DNA of 64,000 nt from Elephas maximus indicus (lineage: Eukaryota > Chordata > Mammalia > Proboscidea > Elephantidae). Position 1 is the stretch's first letter. Each line of letters begins with the position of its first letter. Shown here in pieces: positions 43,026 to 54,405 of the stretch. Where the stretch lies: positions 74,501 to 138,500 of the forward strand of contig NC_064819.1 of NCBI RefSeq assembly GCF_024166365.1, given 5' to 3'. The translations under genes and the position numbers were made by a program. Below the pieces are notes generated by a model. It saw only the letters and a list, made by a program, of their open reading frames with translations. It ran no database searches and had not been told where the DNA came from.

Positions 43026-43321
43026 TCACCATTCAGTTCATCAGTGCTTTGCTAATTCCCCAAATTAAGTCTCAGGAGTCACAGTTTGTTTCTTCTTGCT
43101 AAACTCACATCTTGTAAACTGCAAATCTGGGTCCTTTGGGACTGAGCTGGCAGAGAAAAGGCCGATACTGAGGTACCTAGTGGAAATACTTCAAAGATAG
43201 CTAGAAAAGCAGGAATTGAGTTAGCTCCTATCCTGTTAGTGTTCTTGGGGTGGGGGATGAGAACAGAGCCTTCCAGTCCAGGGGGAAGCAGTAGCTGGGA
43301 GCCATTGTGAGGCGTGCCAAG
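43026..43321. other. Unassigned intron sequence
   Basis: No recognised repeat. The last bases, CCAAG, may be half of the target duplication of the following LTR. Confidence 0.3.
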
Positions 43322-43990
43322 TGTCTTAGGCTGGGTTCTCTGGAGAAGCAAAACCAGTTATGTGTATAAATATATAGAGAGATTTATATTAAGGAAACAT
43401 TACGTGATTGTAGGGGTTGGAATGTCCCCAAGTCCTTGGATCAGGAGAGTCTCCTTTCCCAATTCACGGAGCCACAGTAGCTGGTGTACCCAAGATGAGC
43501 AGATTGGAGAGCAGGGATCCCACTCATAGGTTGTGATGGTTGAGGAATCCCCAAAGTCGGCAGGCAAACCGCAAGTGCTGAGTCACATAGCTGCAGGGGC
43601 TGGCAAACCCAAGATAGGCAGGTCAGGGAGCAGGACTCTTACTCATAGGCCGTGAAGATCGGGGAATCCCAAGATGGACAGGTAAGCTGCTAACTCAAGT
43701 CCCAAGAACCAGAGGTCAGACAAGAGACAGCTGCTGGATCCAGAACAAGCCAACCACCTTTGCAAGGCGAGCAGGAAGGAGGGAGGCAACGGAAGGTGGA
43801 GAGATGAAGGCTGAAGGGGTGGTGAGCCTCCATGGGCTCCACCCCTGCTGGTACCACTCAGCAGATTCCATCGTGGGGGGTGATCACATATCAGGTGTCA
43901 ACAGGGAAGTGATCACAACATTATACAACTGACAAAACACTGAGCATCACGGCCCAGCCAAGCTGACACACAGTCTTAACCATTATAACA
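43322..43990 (-). mobile_element. Solo LTR-like element, family B, copy 2
   Basis: Starts TGTCTTAGGCTGGGTTCTC and ends CAGTCTTAACCATTATAACA. Shares GAGATTTATATTAAGGAAAC, GGCTGGCAAACCCAAGATAG and AAGTCCCAAGAACCAGAGGT with 3946-4585. Flanks read GCCAAG (43316-43321) and GCTAAG (43991-43996). Confidence 0.65.
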
Positions 43991-44113
43991 GCTAAGGATA
44001 AAAAGAGAGGTATGGTCAGCCTGGGCAATCAGACGTCCATTGACTACCAGGCAGCTCGTATTAGAGCAGAATTTCTCAAAATTTTGTTCATTATTGTCCC
44101 CTTAAGGTCTTTT

Positions 44114-44277
44114 TTGGAAACCCTGGTGGCGCAGTGGTTAAGTGCTACAGCTGCTAACCAGAAAGTCGGCAGTTTGAACCCACCAGGTGCTCCTTGGAAA
44201 CTCTACGGGGAAGTTCTACTCTGTCGTGTAGGATTGCCGTGAGTCACAATCGACTCAACAGCAATGGGGTTTTTTTA
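44114..44277 (+). mobile_element. AfroSINE, short T-tailed subfamily
   Basis: AAACCCTGGTGGCGCAGTGG, GTGCTACAGCTGCTAACCAG, AACCCACCAGGTGCTCCTTG, GATTGCCGTGAGTCACAATC, tail GGGGTTTTTTT. Confidence 0.95.
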
Positions 44278-45408
44278 AGGTCCTTTCATATTTTTATCCT
44301 ACTTGCTCCTCATGACATTTCAGTACCACACATGTACTGTCTATCTGTCTATGTACTGTGTATGTATATTTTTTGCCCTCCTCTGAGCAATTTTGCTCCC
44401 TTGGGAGCGTAATCTAGAGACATGAATGAACATGGACAGGAGGGCAGGGGTCAGGGAACCCACCTAGCAGGTGCTAAAGAGGCCTCAGAGTTAGAAGAGC
44501 TCACCAAAGGCAGAGTAGTACCTGAGGGAGGTGGGGACAAGAGATTTTCTTAAATACATGAGGTCAGGAATTCCTTGTCAGCACCCCCACCTCCCTGGAT
44601 GCCACCCAGAGATACGGTAGAGAGCGTTGCTGCCTTTATCACATCTCATACGCTTCACTTAATTCTCATCTCATTCTTTTCTCCTTGGCTGCAAATAAAG
44701 TTCGTCTAATCTAAAATGCCATTTTATTGTAACTAAATATATGATTTCAGGGCTTATAGTTTGAATTTTTTGTTTTATTTAGAGACTAGGTTTGCAAGAA
44801 CACCTGCTTTAAATTCTTTTTAATTGAGTTCAGAAAATGGCTGCTACTCCAATGTGCAAGAAATGGCTAATGAAAGTGCTTTAACTAAAAATTACTGTGC
44901 ACTCACTCGAGATTTTCCAATCTCCAAATAACAAGTCTCAGAAAGAATCAAGCAGCGATTCCTGATCCAGGTCGAAGCAAACTGTGGTCGTCCCTGGCCC
45001 TCACAATACCAGGTGTTTTTTTCATACCTAACCTCTTAGATGACCTTGTAACCTGATGCTATCAAGGAGGAAAAAGCTGTAACACTGAACGAAGATCTTG
45101 CTAACCTTTTCCCAGTCAGATCTCTTCTCCCTGGCCAATCTTCTACCCCAGCAACTCGATTCTGACCTCAGTAACCCAGGACACATCCCAAAGGCCCCAG
45201 CTAACCTTAGGTAACCTCATCTAATTTCACTTAATAGAAGTCAGGATGAGGAAAGCGAGGCCTTACAGGATTTATCTTCTCTATAAGCAAGCAGTGGTTA
45301 TTCAGTTGGTCAGAAGGCTGGAGGCATTCTGGGAACAAAAGGAATGGTGAAGAAAGCTTCTACCAAGATACGGGAAAAGCAATCCACCGGATTGTTATCT
45401 GAAGACTC
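44278..45408. other. Unassigned intron sequence
   Basis: 44900-45350 is moderately GC-rich, with many CTAACC/CAGTAACC motifs, and might be an old LTR, but I cannot align it to anything. Confidence 0.3.
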
Positions 45409-45418
45409 CTTTAGGTAC

Positions 45419-45590
45419 GGGGGAAACCCTGGTGGCGTAGTGGTTAAATGCTACAGCTGCTAACCAAAAGGTCCGCAGTTTGAATCCACCAGGTGCTCCT
45501 TGGAAACTCTACGGGGCAGTTCTACTCTGTCCTATAGGGTCGCTATGAGTCGGAATCGACTCGACAGCAGTGGGTTTTTTTTTTTTTTTT
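45419..45590 (+). mobile_element. AfroSINE, youngest-looking copy
   Basis: AAACCCTGGTGGCGTAGTGG, TGCTACAGCTGCTAACCAAA, AATCCACCAGGTGCTCCTTG, CTATAGGGTCGCTATGAGTC, GGAATCGACTCGACAGCAG, then GGG and a run of about 17 T. Flanked by TTAGGTAC (45411-45418) and its repeat just after the T tail. It is the least mutated copy by eye. Confidence 0.95.
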
Positions 45591-45591
45591 T

Positions 45592-46039
45592 AGGTACTAG
45601 AAGACCAGCTAGAGAAAGGCATACCCAAGTCAGAAAAGCTGTTAGGAAAGGATGGTGTTATACTTACGGCGGTGAGTGTCAAGCCTGGGTGCACGGTAGA
45701 ACCATCTGGGGAGTTTTCCAGTCTTCCATTCTCAGCTTCCACTCCAGGGAGATCCTAACTCAGTCTCGGGTGGGAGCTTGGGCGCTGGTGCTTTTTTAAA
45801 AATCTCCCTGAGGTGATTGTGCTGGGCCTCTAAGATTGAGAATCACCGCTTTAGGTTACAAAATATTTTCACGTACACTATCCAGAATTTTGTATACGTA
45901 GAGAGGAAAGAGAAATGTTGTTAATGCCTGCTGGCTGTATCAGGAAATAGAGGCAAAAGTAGTCATTGTGAACATCAAAGAATTCAGAAAAAATAAGTTT
46001 TCGAAAATGGGGGGGGGCTCACCTTTTGTGCTCATTTGC
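45592..46039. other. Unassigned intron sequence
   Basis: No recognised repeat. A short G-run lies at 46009-46017. Confidence 0.3.
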
Positions 46040-46457
46040 ATAATGTCCCCCCGAATTCACATCCGTTAGAACCTTACAAGGAAATAGGATCTTTGCAGAT
46101 GTAGTTAGTTGAAGTAGGATGAAGCCCTCCTGGATAGAATGTTTCTTAAATCCCGTATGACTGGCATGAAGAGAGAAAAGAAGAAAAGAAGAGGGAAATT
46201 TGGACACGGAGAAAGAGCCAGCTGAAGACAGAGCAGAGATTGGAGCTATGCTGCCACAAGTCAGAGAACACCTGGGGCTACCAGGAACTGGAAAAGGCAA
46301 GGAAGGACCTCTCCCTTGCGGCTTTGCGGGGAGCATGGCCCAGCCAATACCTTCGTTTCAGACTTCTGGCCTCCAGAACTGTAAGAGAATACGTTTCTGT
46401 TGCTTCAAGCCACCAAGTTTGTGAAATAATTTGTTACAGCAGTCCTAAGAAAGTGAC
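46040..46457 (+). mobile_element. MLT1/MST-type MaLR LTR
   Basis: AGGAAATAGGATCTTTGCAG, ATGTAGTTAGTTGAAGTAGG, GAAATTTGGACACGGAGAAA, TTCTGGCCTCCAGAACTGTA, CAAGTTTGTGAAATAATTTG: standard blocks of the mammalian ERVL-MaLR LTRs in the right order. Confidence 0.85.
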
Positions 46458-47204
46458 ACACCCTTCTAGGGTTAGTACCGGGGTGATATCAGTCCATGCA
46501 GTGTAGCTTGTGTGTCCAAATTTCCTGTTCTGTCTTGAGATGATTTTACAAAATTCTCTGCCGAGAGAAGTCTGAAAATAGTCATGTAGTATTTGGTACC
46601 CATTACTCCCTAAAACCTTATTGAGCCTACTCTGTAAATCGGTGTTACTGGAATAGAGGGAAAAAAATATTTGTAGTTAGTAAAAAAATGTATTAGAAAA
46701 TGTTATATTACTGCATCTTTGTGCATTTGGAGATGTACATGTGATCTGCACATGTAGACATGCATGGGCCTCAACTGTGATCCTAACAGCTTTTGCTGGA
46801 GTAATAATATATTATTATTTATAAGATAGTTACTATAATAATTATTGTAATTCTTCGGGTGAAAGTGAGTCACCTTGGATATAGGCTAAATGATGAAGTG
46901 AAGCTGGGCCCTTAGATTGGGAGGAAATACAGAAATCAGGTTGCAGTGAGGTAGAAATAAGCTGTGATCAGAAATAGGATATCGAGTTTTAAAATTTCTG
47001 AAGTAACAGCAAAGTTTAGGCTGTGACCAAGAGAGTGGTGAATCTGATCAACAAAGTGGAGGCTAAACTGTCATATACATGTTATCCAGTAAGATGGAGA
47101 GGAACAATGAGTTGGCCATAGAAAAAAAAACCTTCCAGACTTAAGTGTTTAAGATAGAGTTTAACCTCTCTGCCCTCTGGTTTCTAACTAATAGAGAATG
47201 GCTG
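46458..47204. other. Unassigned intron sequence
   Basis: AT-rich. No recognised element. Confidence 0.3.
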
Positions 47205-47440
47205 ATGATAACAGTAATAATAATTCAGCATTTACTATGTGTCAGTATTTTTCTAACTCTTTTGTGCATTTCAGCATTCACAACAATTCTGTGGTAACAG
47301 GTAGAGTTGTGCCCATTTCACAGATGAGAAAACTGAGGCATAGGGTAAGCAACCTGTCCAAGGTCAGTATTGGGTCTGGGAGTCAAACCTATGCAGACTG
47401 GCTGTATAATCCACATTCTTAACCATTACCCTAGCTAACG
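47205..47440 (-). mobile_element. MIR SINE
   Basis: CAGCATTTACTATGTGTCAG, CCCATTTCACAGATGAGAAA, ACTGAGGCATAGGGTAAGC, AATCCACATTCTTAACCATT. Confidence 0.9.
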
Positions 47441-47660
47441 TTCCCATTAAATAGGGATGAATTGTACACCTAAATATAAAAGCTAAAATGTAAAGCTTCC
47501 AGAAGAAAGTAGAATATTTTTTTGACCTCTACGTTTGGCAAAGATTCCTTAAACATGAAAGATGAAGCACTAATCAGGAAAAAAAAAAAAAAAAAAAATG
47601 ACAAATTGGACTTCATCATCATGAAAAACTTTTGCTCATCAAAAGATACCATCAACATGA

Positions 47661-48356
47661 TTTCATGGGACATCCCAGTTAATTGGCCCGATAACATATT
47701 TAGTGCTTCTGTTCTACCTCCTAGTTCATTGCATAGTGCCTGGGGTCTTAAAAGCTTGCAAGCAGCTATCCAAGGGCCCAACAATAGTCTTTATTTGCCT
47801 GGAGCAACAGAGGAAGAAGAGTCAGGAATAGGACGAAAATATGGGATGTGTGGCTAATTGCCTCCGTGAATAACTGCCTCCTTTGCCAGAAGACCAGAAC
47901 TGCATGGTGCCCGGGTAGCATTACTGAACATTTTGATCTAAGAGTCTATAGAATAATCCTGATCAAAAAATGCAGAACAAAATTTCAAATTCTCATGGAC
48001 TCCAGGCTTTCTGGAGCCATGGAGCCTAGATGAGCTCTCTAAACTATTGCTCTGAGATAATCTTCAAACCTTAAACCAAAAATATCCCCTGAAGTCTTTT
48101 TAGAACAATAGTTTAGCTTAACTAGTACAAAAGGTCTATATAGAATCAAATTGGCAGCAGCAACTCAAAAGATTAGATAGAAAACATAGTGGGCAGTGAG
48201 TTAATGAGGGAGGAACAACTCAGAAAAAGAGCGTGAGAATGGTTGCACAACTCATCGGTGTCACTGAATCGTACATGTAGAAACTGTTGAATTGGCGTAT
48301 ATTCTGCCGTTTATATTCTTAAAAACAACAACAAATAAACTGTTGTTTAAAAAAAA
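47661..48356 (+). mobile_element. Inserted L1-like 3' UTR segment
   Basis: CTGGGGTCTTAAAAGCTTGC matches the L1 3' UTRs at 19120 and 53600. The segment ends with TGTACATGTAGAAACTGTTG and an A-rich tail at 48330-48358. The flanking L1M reads continuously across it. Confidence 0.65.
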
Positions 48357-48610
48357 ATACCGTCAAGAAAATAAATAGGCAAGCCACAGACTGGGAGAAA
48401 ATATTTTCAATACGTATATTTGACAAAGGATCTGTATCCAGACTACATTAAGAACTCAATAAAAAATTTTTAAACTTTCAGTTTTAAAAATGGGCATGAG
48501 TAGACATTTCACAGAAGAAGACATAAAACGTCATATTAAAAGGTTCTCAACATTATTAGTAATCAAAGCAATGAAAATTAAATGGCAATGAGATACCACT
48601 TGACACTCAC

Positions 48611-48826
48611 TGTTGTTAGTTGCCTTTGATTAAGTCGATTCTTAGTCATGGCAGCCCCACGGGTACAGAGTACAACTGCTCCATAGGGTTTTCATGGCTG
48701 TGACCTTTCGGAAACAGATCGCCAGGCCTGTCTTCCAGGGTGCCTCTGATTGAGTTCAAACCACCAACCTTTTGGCTAGTAGTCGAGCACTTAACAGTTT
48801 GCACCACCCAGGGACTCCTTGCACCC
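48611..48826 (-). mobile_element. AfroSINE in L1M
   Basis: TTAGTTGCCTTTGATTAAGT, CAACTGCTCCATAGGGTTTT, AGATCGCCAGGCCTGTCTTC, GTTTGCACCACCCAGGGACT. Confidence 0.92.
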
Positions 48827-48913
48827 ACTAAAATCGCTAAATTAAAAAGACTGACAACACTAAATGTTGAGCAGAATATAGGGCATAAATTGCTGTTCAA
48901 AGTATGAAATGTA

Positions 48914-49754
48914 GGTAGTTCCCAACTTACGACGGGATACTGTTCTGACGACTCTGTCATAAGTTGGTTTTGCACAAGTTGGATCCCTCATTTTTTTAAG
49001 TTTTCATTATTATTGCCTTTTATTATCCAATCTTTATTTGCCTTTGGGGATTGGAAACATTACATATAAACATACAGATATATTTTAATACATACAGTAA
49101 AAAATACATAAATCATAAAAATTGACGATGAAAAAGAGTTGGAGAATGTTGGCATTTTGTCAGCTGCAGTAATAATTCCATGTGTGGAAGGTTCTGGATC
49201 ATTAGGACTATCCCTGGGATGGTTTTTTTAGTCAGAAGATTGGTGAGAGTTGTCTGTATGGTCCTTTTCTTTTTTTCTTCATCTATTTCGAGGTAACATC
49301 TCACTGCTTCTCGTATCTGCCTATCAACTTCAGCAAAGCCTGTTGCTGTCAAGTCGATTCTGACTCGTAGCAGCTCTGTAGAACAGAGTAGAACTGTCCG
49401 GTAGGGTTTCCAAGAAGCAGCTGGTAGATTTGAACTGTTAACCTTTTGGTTAGCAGCCGAGCTCTTAACCACTGAGATACCAGGGCTCCAACTTGAGCAA
49501 AGTGATCAGCATTTGGGTCCATGTTTTCAAACAACTGAAGCCCCTGAGCTAGTTCAGAAAACTAAATCTATATGGCAGTGTCTTGAACAGTAAATCATAA
49601 GATTAAACACCTATGAGGGAACATCTGAAAATGACAACATCAGCAAATTATGAGCTATGTAGTACGTATTACGAACCATAAGATGTACAAAAAAAAAGGA
49701 CGGTTTTAAGTGCGGTTCATTGTAACCTGAATATGTTGTAAGTAGAGGACTACA
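48914..49754 (-). mobile_element. Tigger-like DNA transposon with transposase C-terminal remnant
   Basis: Ends GTAGTTCCCAACTTACGAC (left) and the complement GTAGTCCTCTACTTACAAC (right) form terminal repeats. The minus strand carries a degraded frame, with LFENMDPNADHF on one side of the inserted SINE and DRQIREAVRCYLEIDEEKKK on the other, resembling the C-terminal helices of Tigger/jerky-type transposases. An AfroSINE sits inside. Assignment to a named Tigger is not attempted. Confidence 0.65.
49339..49488 (-). mobile_element. AfroSINE inside a Tigger element (14-bp TSD)
   Basis: CAACTTCAGCAAAG (49325-49338) and CAACTTGAGCAAAG (49489-49502) flank it, 13/14 identical. Inside: GTTGCTGTCAAGTCGATTCT, GTTAGCAGCCGAGCTCTTAA, CCAGGGCTC. 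Confidence 0.93.
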
Positions 49755-49831
49755 ACCACTTTGAAAAGTTGTTTTAAAGCTTATTTTAAAGTAGAACTAA
49801 CCCATGACCTAGAGTTTGACCCCTTAGTATA

Positions 49832-50328
49832 TGTCTTAGTCATCTAGTGCTGCTGTAACAGAAACACCAGAAGTGGGTGGCTTTAACAAAGAGAAGTTTA
49901 TTCTTTCATAGCCTAGTAGGCTAGAAGTCCGAATTCAGGGTGCTGGCTCCAGGGGAAGGCTTTCTCTCTGTCAGTTCTGGAGGAAGCTCCTTGTGATGCA
50001 TCAGTCTTCCCTTGGTCTGGGAGCATCTCAGCACAGGAACTTCAGGTCCAAAGGACGCGCTCTGCTCCCGGCACTGATTTCTTGGTGGTGTGAGGTCACC
50101 GTGTCTCTCTGCTCACTTCTCTCTTTTATATCTCAAAAGAAATTGGCTTAAGACACTAGCTAATCTTGTACACCTCATCAGTATAACTGCTGCTAATCCA
50201 TCTTTTTACATCATAGTATTTACAACGTAGGGAAATCACATAAAATGGTGGACAATCACATAATAGTGAGAATCATGGCCCGGCTAAGTTGACAGATATT
50301 TTGGGGGGACACAATTCAGACCATGACA
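49832..50328 (-). mobile_element. Solo LTR, family A, in L1M (TSD GTATA/ATATA)
   Basis: Starts TGTCTTAGTCATCTAGTGC and ends TTCAGACCATGACA. Flanks GTATA (49827-49831) and ATATA (50329-50333) differ at one base. Confidence 0.88.
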
Positions 50329-50851
50329 ATATATATTCAAGAAAATAAAAACATGATGTCCACCAAAAGATTGTACAAGAATGTTCATAATGGCTTTATT
50401 CATAATAGTCAAAATCTGGAAGAAAAAAAGTGGCAAATCAACAGAAGAATGGTAAACAAAGTGCTGTATATCCATACAATGGAATACCATCCAGCAATAA
50501 AAGGAAATTTGGCACAGGTAAATTTCAGAAAATGATCCACACACAAAAGAATGCATACTATATAATTCCATTTATGTGTCGTTCAAAAACAGACAAAACT
50601 AATCTATGTTGACAGAAATCACAACATTGGTTGCCTTTCGCAGAAGAATTGACTGGAAGAGAGCCCAAGGTAGCTTTCTGGAGTAATGGAAATGTAATGT
50701 ATCTTGATTGGGGTATTTTTTGCATGGATGATATACAGATTTGTCAAAACTCATTGAATTGTACTCTGTGCATACCCTTGTATATTAATTTTAACAAATT
50801 CAAATTTCTGATATTTGGAAAGCCAAATATCAGCTTTATTAACAAAAGTTC

Positions 50852-51030
50852 ATTGTTGTTGTTAGCTGCTGTCAGGTTGGCGCCAGACTCACAATGCCTT
50901 GTGCCAAAGGGAAAGATCCTGTGCCATTCCCGTGATAAGTTGCAGATCAGACCCTTGTGATCTATAGGGCGTCATTGGCTGATTTTCAGAAGTAGGTGGC
51001 CAGGCCTTTCTTCCTGGAAAGTTCAGTAAC
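50852..51030 (-). mobile_element. RTE-derived composite SINE fragment
   Basis: TTGTTGTTGTTAGCTGCTGT tail, TTGTGATCTATAGGGCG, TTGGCTGATTTTCAGAAGTA and GGCCAGGCCTTTCTTCCTGG: the same 3'-end and body as the tRNA-Gly-headed SINEs, antisense. The head is not visible. Confidence 0.65.
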
Positions 51031-51606
51031 TCCCCCCAAAATAGGGCTTTCTGTCAAGCCGAATTGTAGAACTGGCTAGAAACTTAGTCCAAATTTGCGG
51101 CCTTCTGTTGCCTTTCCTCAAAACTAGACCTTCAGTGAGGAAGAGCTGAGTCTGCAAAGCAGGTTCCATAGCTGACTGTCAGTTCCCTGAATGAAAATGC
51201 AGAGGAGTCCCAGATCTGAGCCATGACCAGCCCATGCCAGGCTCTCACCAAACTCCCCCAGGAGACAAGTCACCCGGAAGGTGTGAACACAAAGCAGGGA
51301 TGAGGACTGGAAGTACTTCCTCCATCATCCCCCCGGGATAAGAGAGCAGCCCAGGTACCTGCCTTCATTGAACAGGGAAACCTGTTTAATGGTCTCCCCT
51401 ATTAATAAGTAACACCTGAAAAATAATTAACTGGACCGAGTGAGATAAGATAAAAACTTGCTTTTTCTTTCTTCCTTAAACTCTGATTTAAAGAGATCAC
51501 GAGTTTGTACTTAATAGATGTCTCTCAGTTGTTATTTACAGAATTAAGGATAGAAATGAAAGTTAATAAAACATAGGATAGGGGTTTGGGGGAGGGAGAA
51601 CTTACT
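51031..51606. other. Unassigned intron sequence
   Basis: No recognised repeat or exon. Confidence 0.3.
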
Positions 51607-51616
51607 TAGGAACAAA

Positions 51617-51780
51617 CAAAAAACCCACTGCCATCTGGTTGATCCTGACTCATAGCGACCCTATAGGACAGAGAAGAACTGCCCCATAGAGTTTCCAAGG
51701 AGCGCTTGGCGGATTGGAACTGCTGACCTCTTGATTAGCAGCCGTAGCACTTAACCATTACACCTCCACGGTTTCCTATC
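51617..51780 (-). mobile_element. AfroSINE (10-bp TSD)
   Basis: TAGGAACAAA flanks it exactly at 51607-51616 and 51781-51790. Inside: CTGCCATCTGGTTGATCCTG, CATAGCGACCCTATAGGACA, TTAGCAGCCGTAGCACTTAA. Confidence 0.95.
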
Positions 51781-51981
51781 TAGGAACAAATGGATTTAAA
51801 TCAAGTAAATACCTAAGATTTTCAAATACCTCTATCTTCTTAAAGACTCAGGAATACAAAGGTAACAATAGGAGAAGCTTTGGAATGCATCCATGATTCA
51901 TTTCACTAGTGGTGGTGGCTGGGAGGAGGAGGGAGGCTTTTCCTCCCACTCTCACCTGGGTGCAGTGCCTTCATGCCAAGG

Positions 51982-52146
51982 CCAAAACCAAAACCAAACC
52001 CATTGCCGTTGAGTCGATCCTGACTCATAGCAACCGTATAGACAGAGTAGAACTGCCCCATAGGGTTTCTATGGAGCGGCTGGTGGATTTGAACTGCTCA
52101 CCTTTTGGCTAGCAGCCAAGTTCTTAACTACCACGCCACAAGGGCT
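51982..52146 (-). mobile_element. AfroSINE (14-bp TSD)
   Basis: CCTTCATGCCAAGG flanks it exactly at 51968-51981 and 52147-52160. It begins with an antisense A-rich tail (CCAAAACCAAAACCAAACCC), the complement of the T-rich tail class. Confidence 0.96.
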
Positions 52147-52160
52147 CCTTCATGCCAAGG

Positions 52161-52777
52161 TAGTGCACCTTAAAAGAAAAAAGGATCTGTGTCCTCAAGA
52201 AACCTGTGGTCTCTAGCGGTAAAAGAAAGGAAGAGAAAATAAGACAAGTTCACAAATAACTCAAAATCAAAGGTCACAAGTGGGCCAAAAAAAAAAAAAA
52301 CGTATAAGCAAAAGGTCATGGGTTTTCAAAAGGGGCTGAGAATCAGGGAATCAGGAAGGACTTCATAGGGAAGGTGATATTTAATATGGGTTATGAGGGC
52401 TGGGACAAAGATGTAAACAGGGTGAGAGAATGTCTCACAGGAAGGTGTTAAAAAAAGAAAATGAACAGATTCCAAAAAGAGAGCTGCATACAACTCCATT
52501 GCACATCTGCTGATGCCAGGCTAAGTGTGGGGCTGGCGAGGGATGAGTCTGAAAAATACACTGGAGCCATATTGAAGAGGGCCCTGAGCACCAGAGCTCA
52601 GAGTGTGAACTCAATTTGGGAGGAAGCAGAGAGGAGGAAAGAACATAATCAGCACAGTATCTTAAGACAATTTAACCTCTGAGTAAAAATAAGTAAGAGT
52701 AGCAAGAGGCTGTAATGAAATGATACAAGACAGGGTTCTTTGAGTCCTGATTATATAGCAGGTTATGCATGTATAAG
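52161..52777 (+). mobile_element. Ancient mammalian repeat (L2-like), low confidence
   Basis: TCAGGAAGGACTTCATAGGG and AAGGTGATATTTAATATGGG, then GAGGGCCCTGAGCACCAGAG, resemble the same old repeat as at 12640. An A-run lies at 52289-52302. Confidence 0.45.
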
Positions 52778-54405
52778 GAGCTCTGATGGTGCAACAATTA
52801 AGCACTCAGCTGCTAACTAAAAGATTGTCAGTTCAAACCCACCCAGTGTCTCCATGAGGGAAAGACCTGGCTAACTGCTTCCATAAAGGTACAGCCCAGG
52901 GGGAATGCAAATGGTACAGCCACTTTGGAATATGATTTGGCACTTCCTTTAAAAGCTAGAGATAGAAATACTATACAATCCAGCAATCCCAATCCTAGGA
53001 ATATACCCGAGAAAAATAAGAGCTTTCACACGAACAGACATATGCACACCCATGTTCATTGCAGCGTTGTTCACAATAGCAAAAAGATGGAAACAACCTA
53101 AGTGTCCATCAACAGATGAATGGCTAAAAAAACTGTGGTACATACACACAGTGGAACACAATACAATGATAAAGAAGAATGATGAATCCACAAAACATCT
53201 CACAACGTGGATGAATCTGGAGGGCATTATGCTGAGTGAAATAAGTCATTCACAAAAAGACAAATAATGTGTGAGATCACTATTATAAGAACTCAAGAAA
53301 AGGTTTAAACAGAAAAAAGCATTCTTTGATGGTTTCGAGAGTAGGGAGGGAGAGGTGGGGAAATCACTAGATAGTAGACAAGGGTCAACTTGGGTGACGG
53401 GAAAGACAACACACAATGCAGGGAAGTCAGCACAACTGGGCCAAAGCAAAACAAAGAAATTTCCTGGGCACATCTAAACACTGCAAGGGACAGAGTAGCT
53501 GGGGTTGGCGATTGGGGACCATAGTTTTGGGGAACATCTAGGTCAACTGCAATAATGAAGTTTATTAATAAAATGTTCTATGTCCCACTTTGGTGAGTGG
53601 TGTCTGGGGTCTTAAAAGCTTGCAAGTGGCCATATAGGCTGCGTCAGTTGGTCTCATCCCACTCAGAACAAAGAAGAATTAAGAAAACCAAAGACACAAG
53701 GAAAATACTAGCTCAAAAGCCTAAAGGACTACGTGAACCAAGGACTCGACCAGCCTGAGACCAGAAGAACTAGATGGTGCCCACCTACCACCAATGACTG
53801 CCTTGACAGGGAACACAACAGAGAGTCCCTGACAGAGCAGGAGAAAAGTGTGGAGGAAAACTCAAATTTACATGAAAAGTCCAGACTTAATGGTCTGACA
53901 GAGACTGAAGGAACCCCTAAAACTATGGCCCCCAGACACACTCAGTTAACCCAGAACTGAAACCATTCCCAAAGTCCACTCTTCAGACAAAGATTAGTCA
54001 GGACTATAAAACAAAAACTAATACACATGAGGAGTGTGCTTCTTAGTTCAATCGGATACATGAGACCAAATGGGTGGCACCTGTCTAAAAGCAGTATGAG
54101 AAGGCAGGAAGGGACAGAAACTGGTGGAATGGACACAGGGTACTTGGGATGGAAAGGTGAGTGTGCTGTCACATTGTGGGGATTGCAACTAATGTCACAA
54201 AACAAAAGGTGTATAAATTTTTGAATGAGAAATTAACTTGAGCTGTAACCTTTTACCTAAAGCACAATTAAAAAAATAAAATAAGAAAAAGACATAAAAA
54301 ACAATTACAGCCCAAAAAACTATGGGCAGTTCTACTTTGTCACATGGGGTTGCTATGAGTTGAAAATCAACTCAATGGCATCTAACAACAACAACAAGAG
54401 TATGA
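52778..54405 (+). mobile_element. AfroSINE split by an L1
   Basis: The head and middle are at 52778-52898 (GAGCTCTGATGGTGCAACAA, GTTCAAACCCACCCAG, AAAGACCTGGCTAACTGC). The 3' part resumes at 54306 (ACTATGGGCAGTTCTACTTT, CATGGGGTTGCTATGAGTTG, ACAACAACAACAAG). Confidence 0.93.
52899..54305 (+). mobile_element. 5'-truncated L1 (9-bp TSD), inside an AfroSINE
   Basis: TACAGCCCA is duplicated at 52890-52898 and 54306-54314. The insert starts in ORF2 (GTACAGCCACTTTGGAATAT), contains its C-terminal frame at 53052-53267 ([20 protein letters not shown] ... [10 protein letters not shown], then stop) and a 3' UTR (CTTAAAAGCTTGCAAGTGGC, CTAGATGGTGCCCACCTACC), ending in an A-rich tail. Confidence 0.94.

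Larger units (their letters stand above)
47445..50800 (+). mobile_element. Ancient L1 (L1M-type) split by five later insertions
   Basis: L1 ORF2 pieces in order: 47445-47660 (GACAAATTGGACTTCATCAT, ACTTTTGCTCATCAAAAGAT), 48357-48610 (GCAAGCCACAGACTGGGAGA, ATTAAATGGCAATGAGATAC), 48827-48912, 49755-49831 and 50329-50800 (GTACAAGAATGTTCATAATG, TATATCCATACAATGGAATA, ATTGAATTGTACTCTGTGC). Between them lie the insertions listed separately. The coding frame is long gone. Confidence 0.82.
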
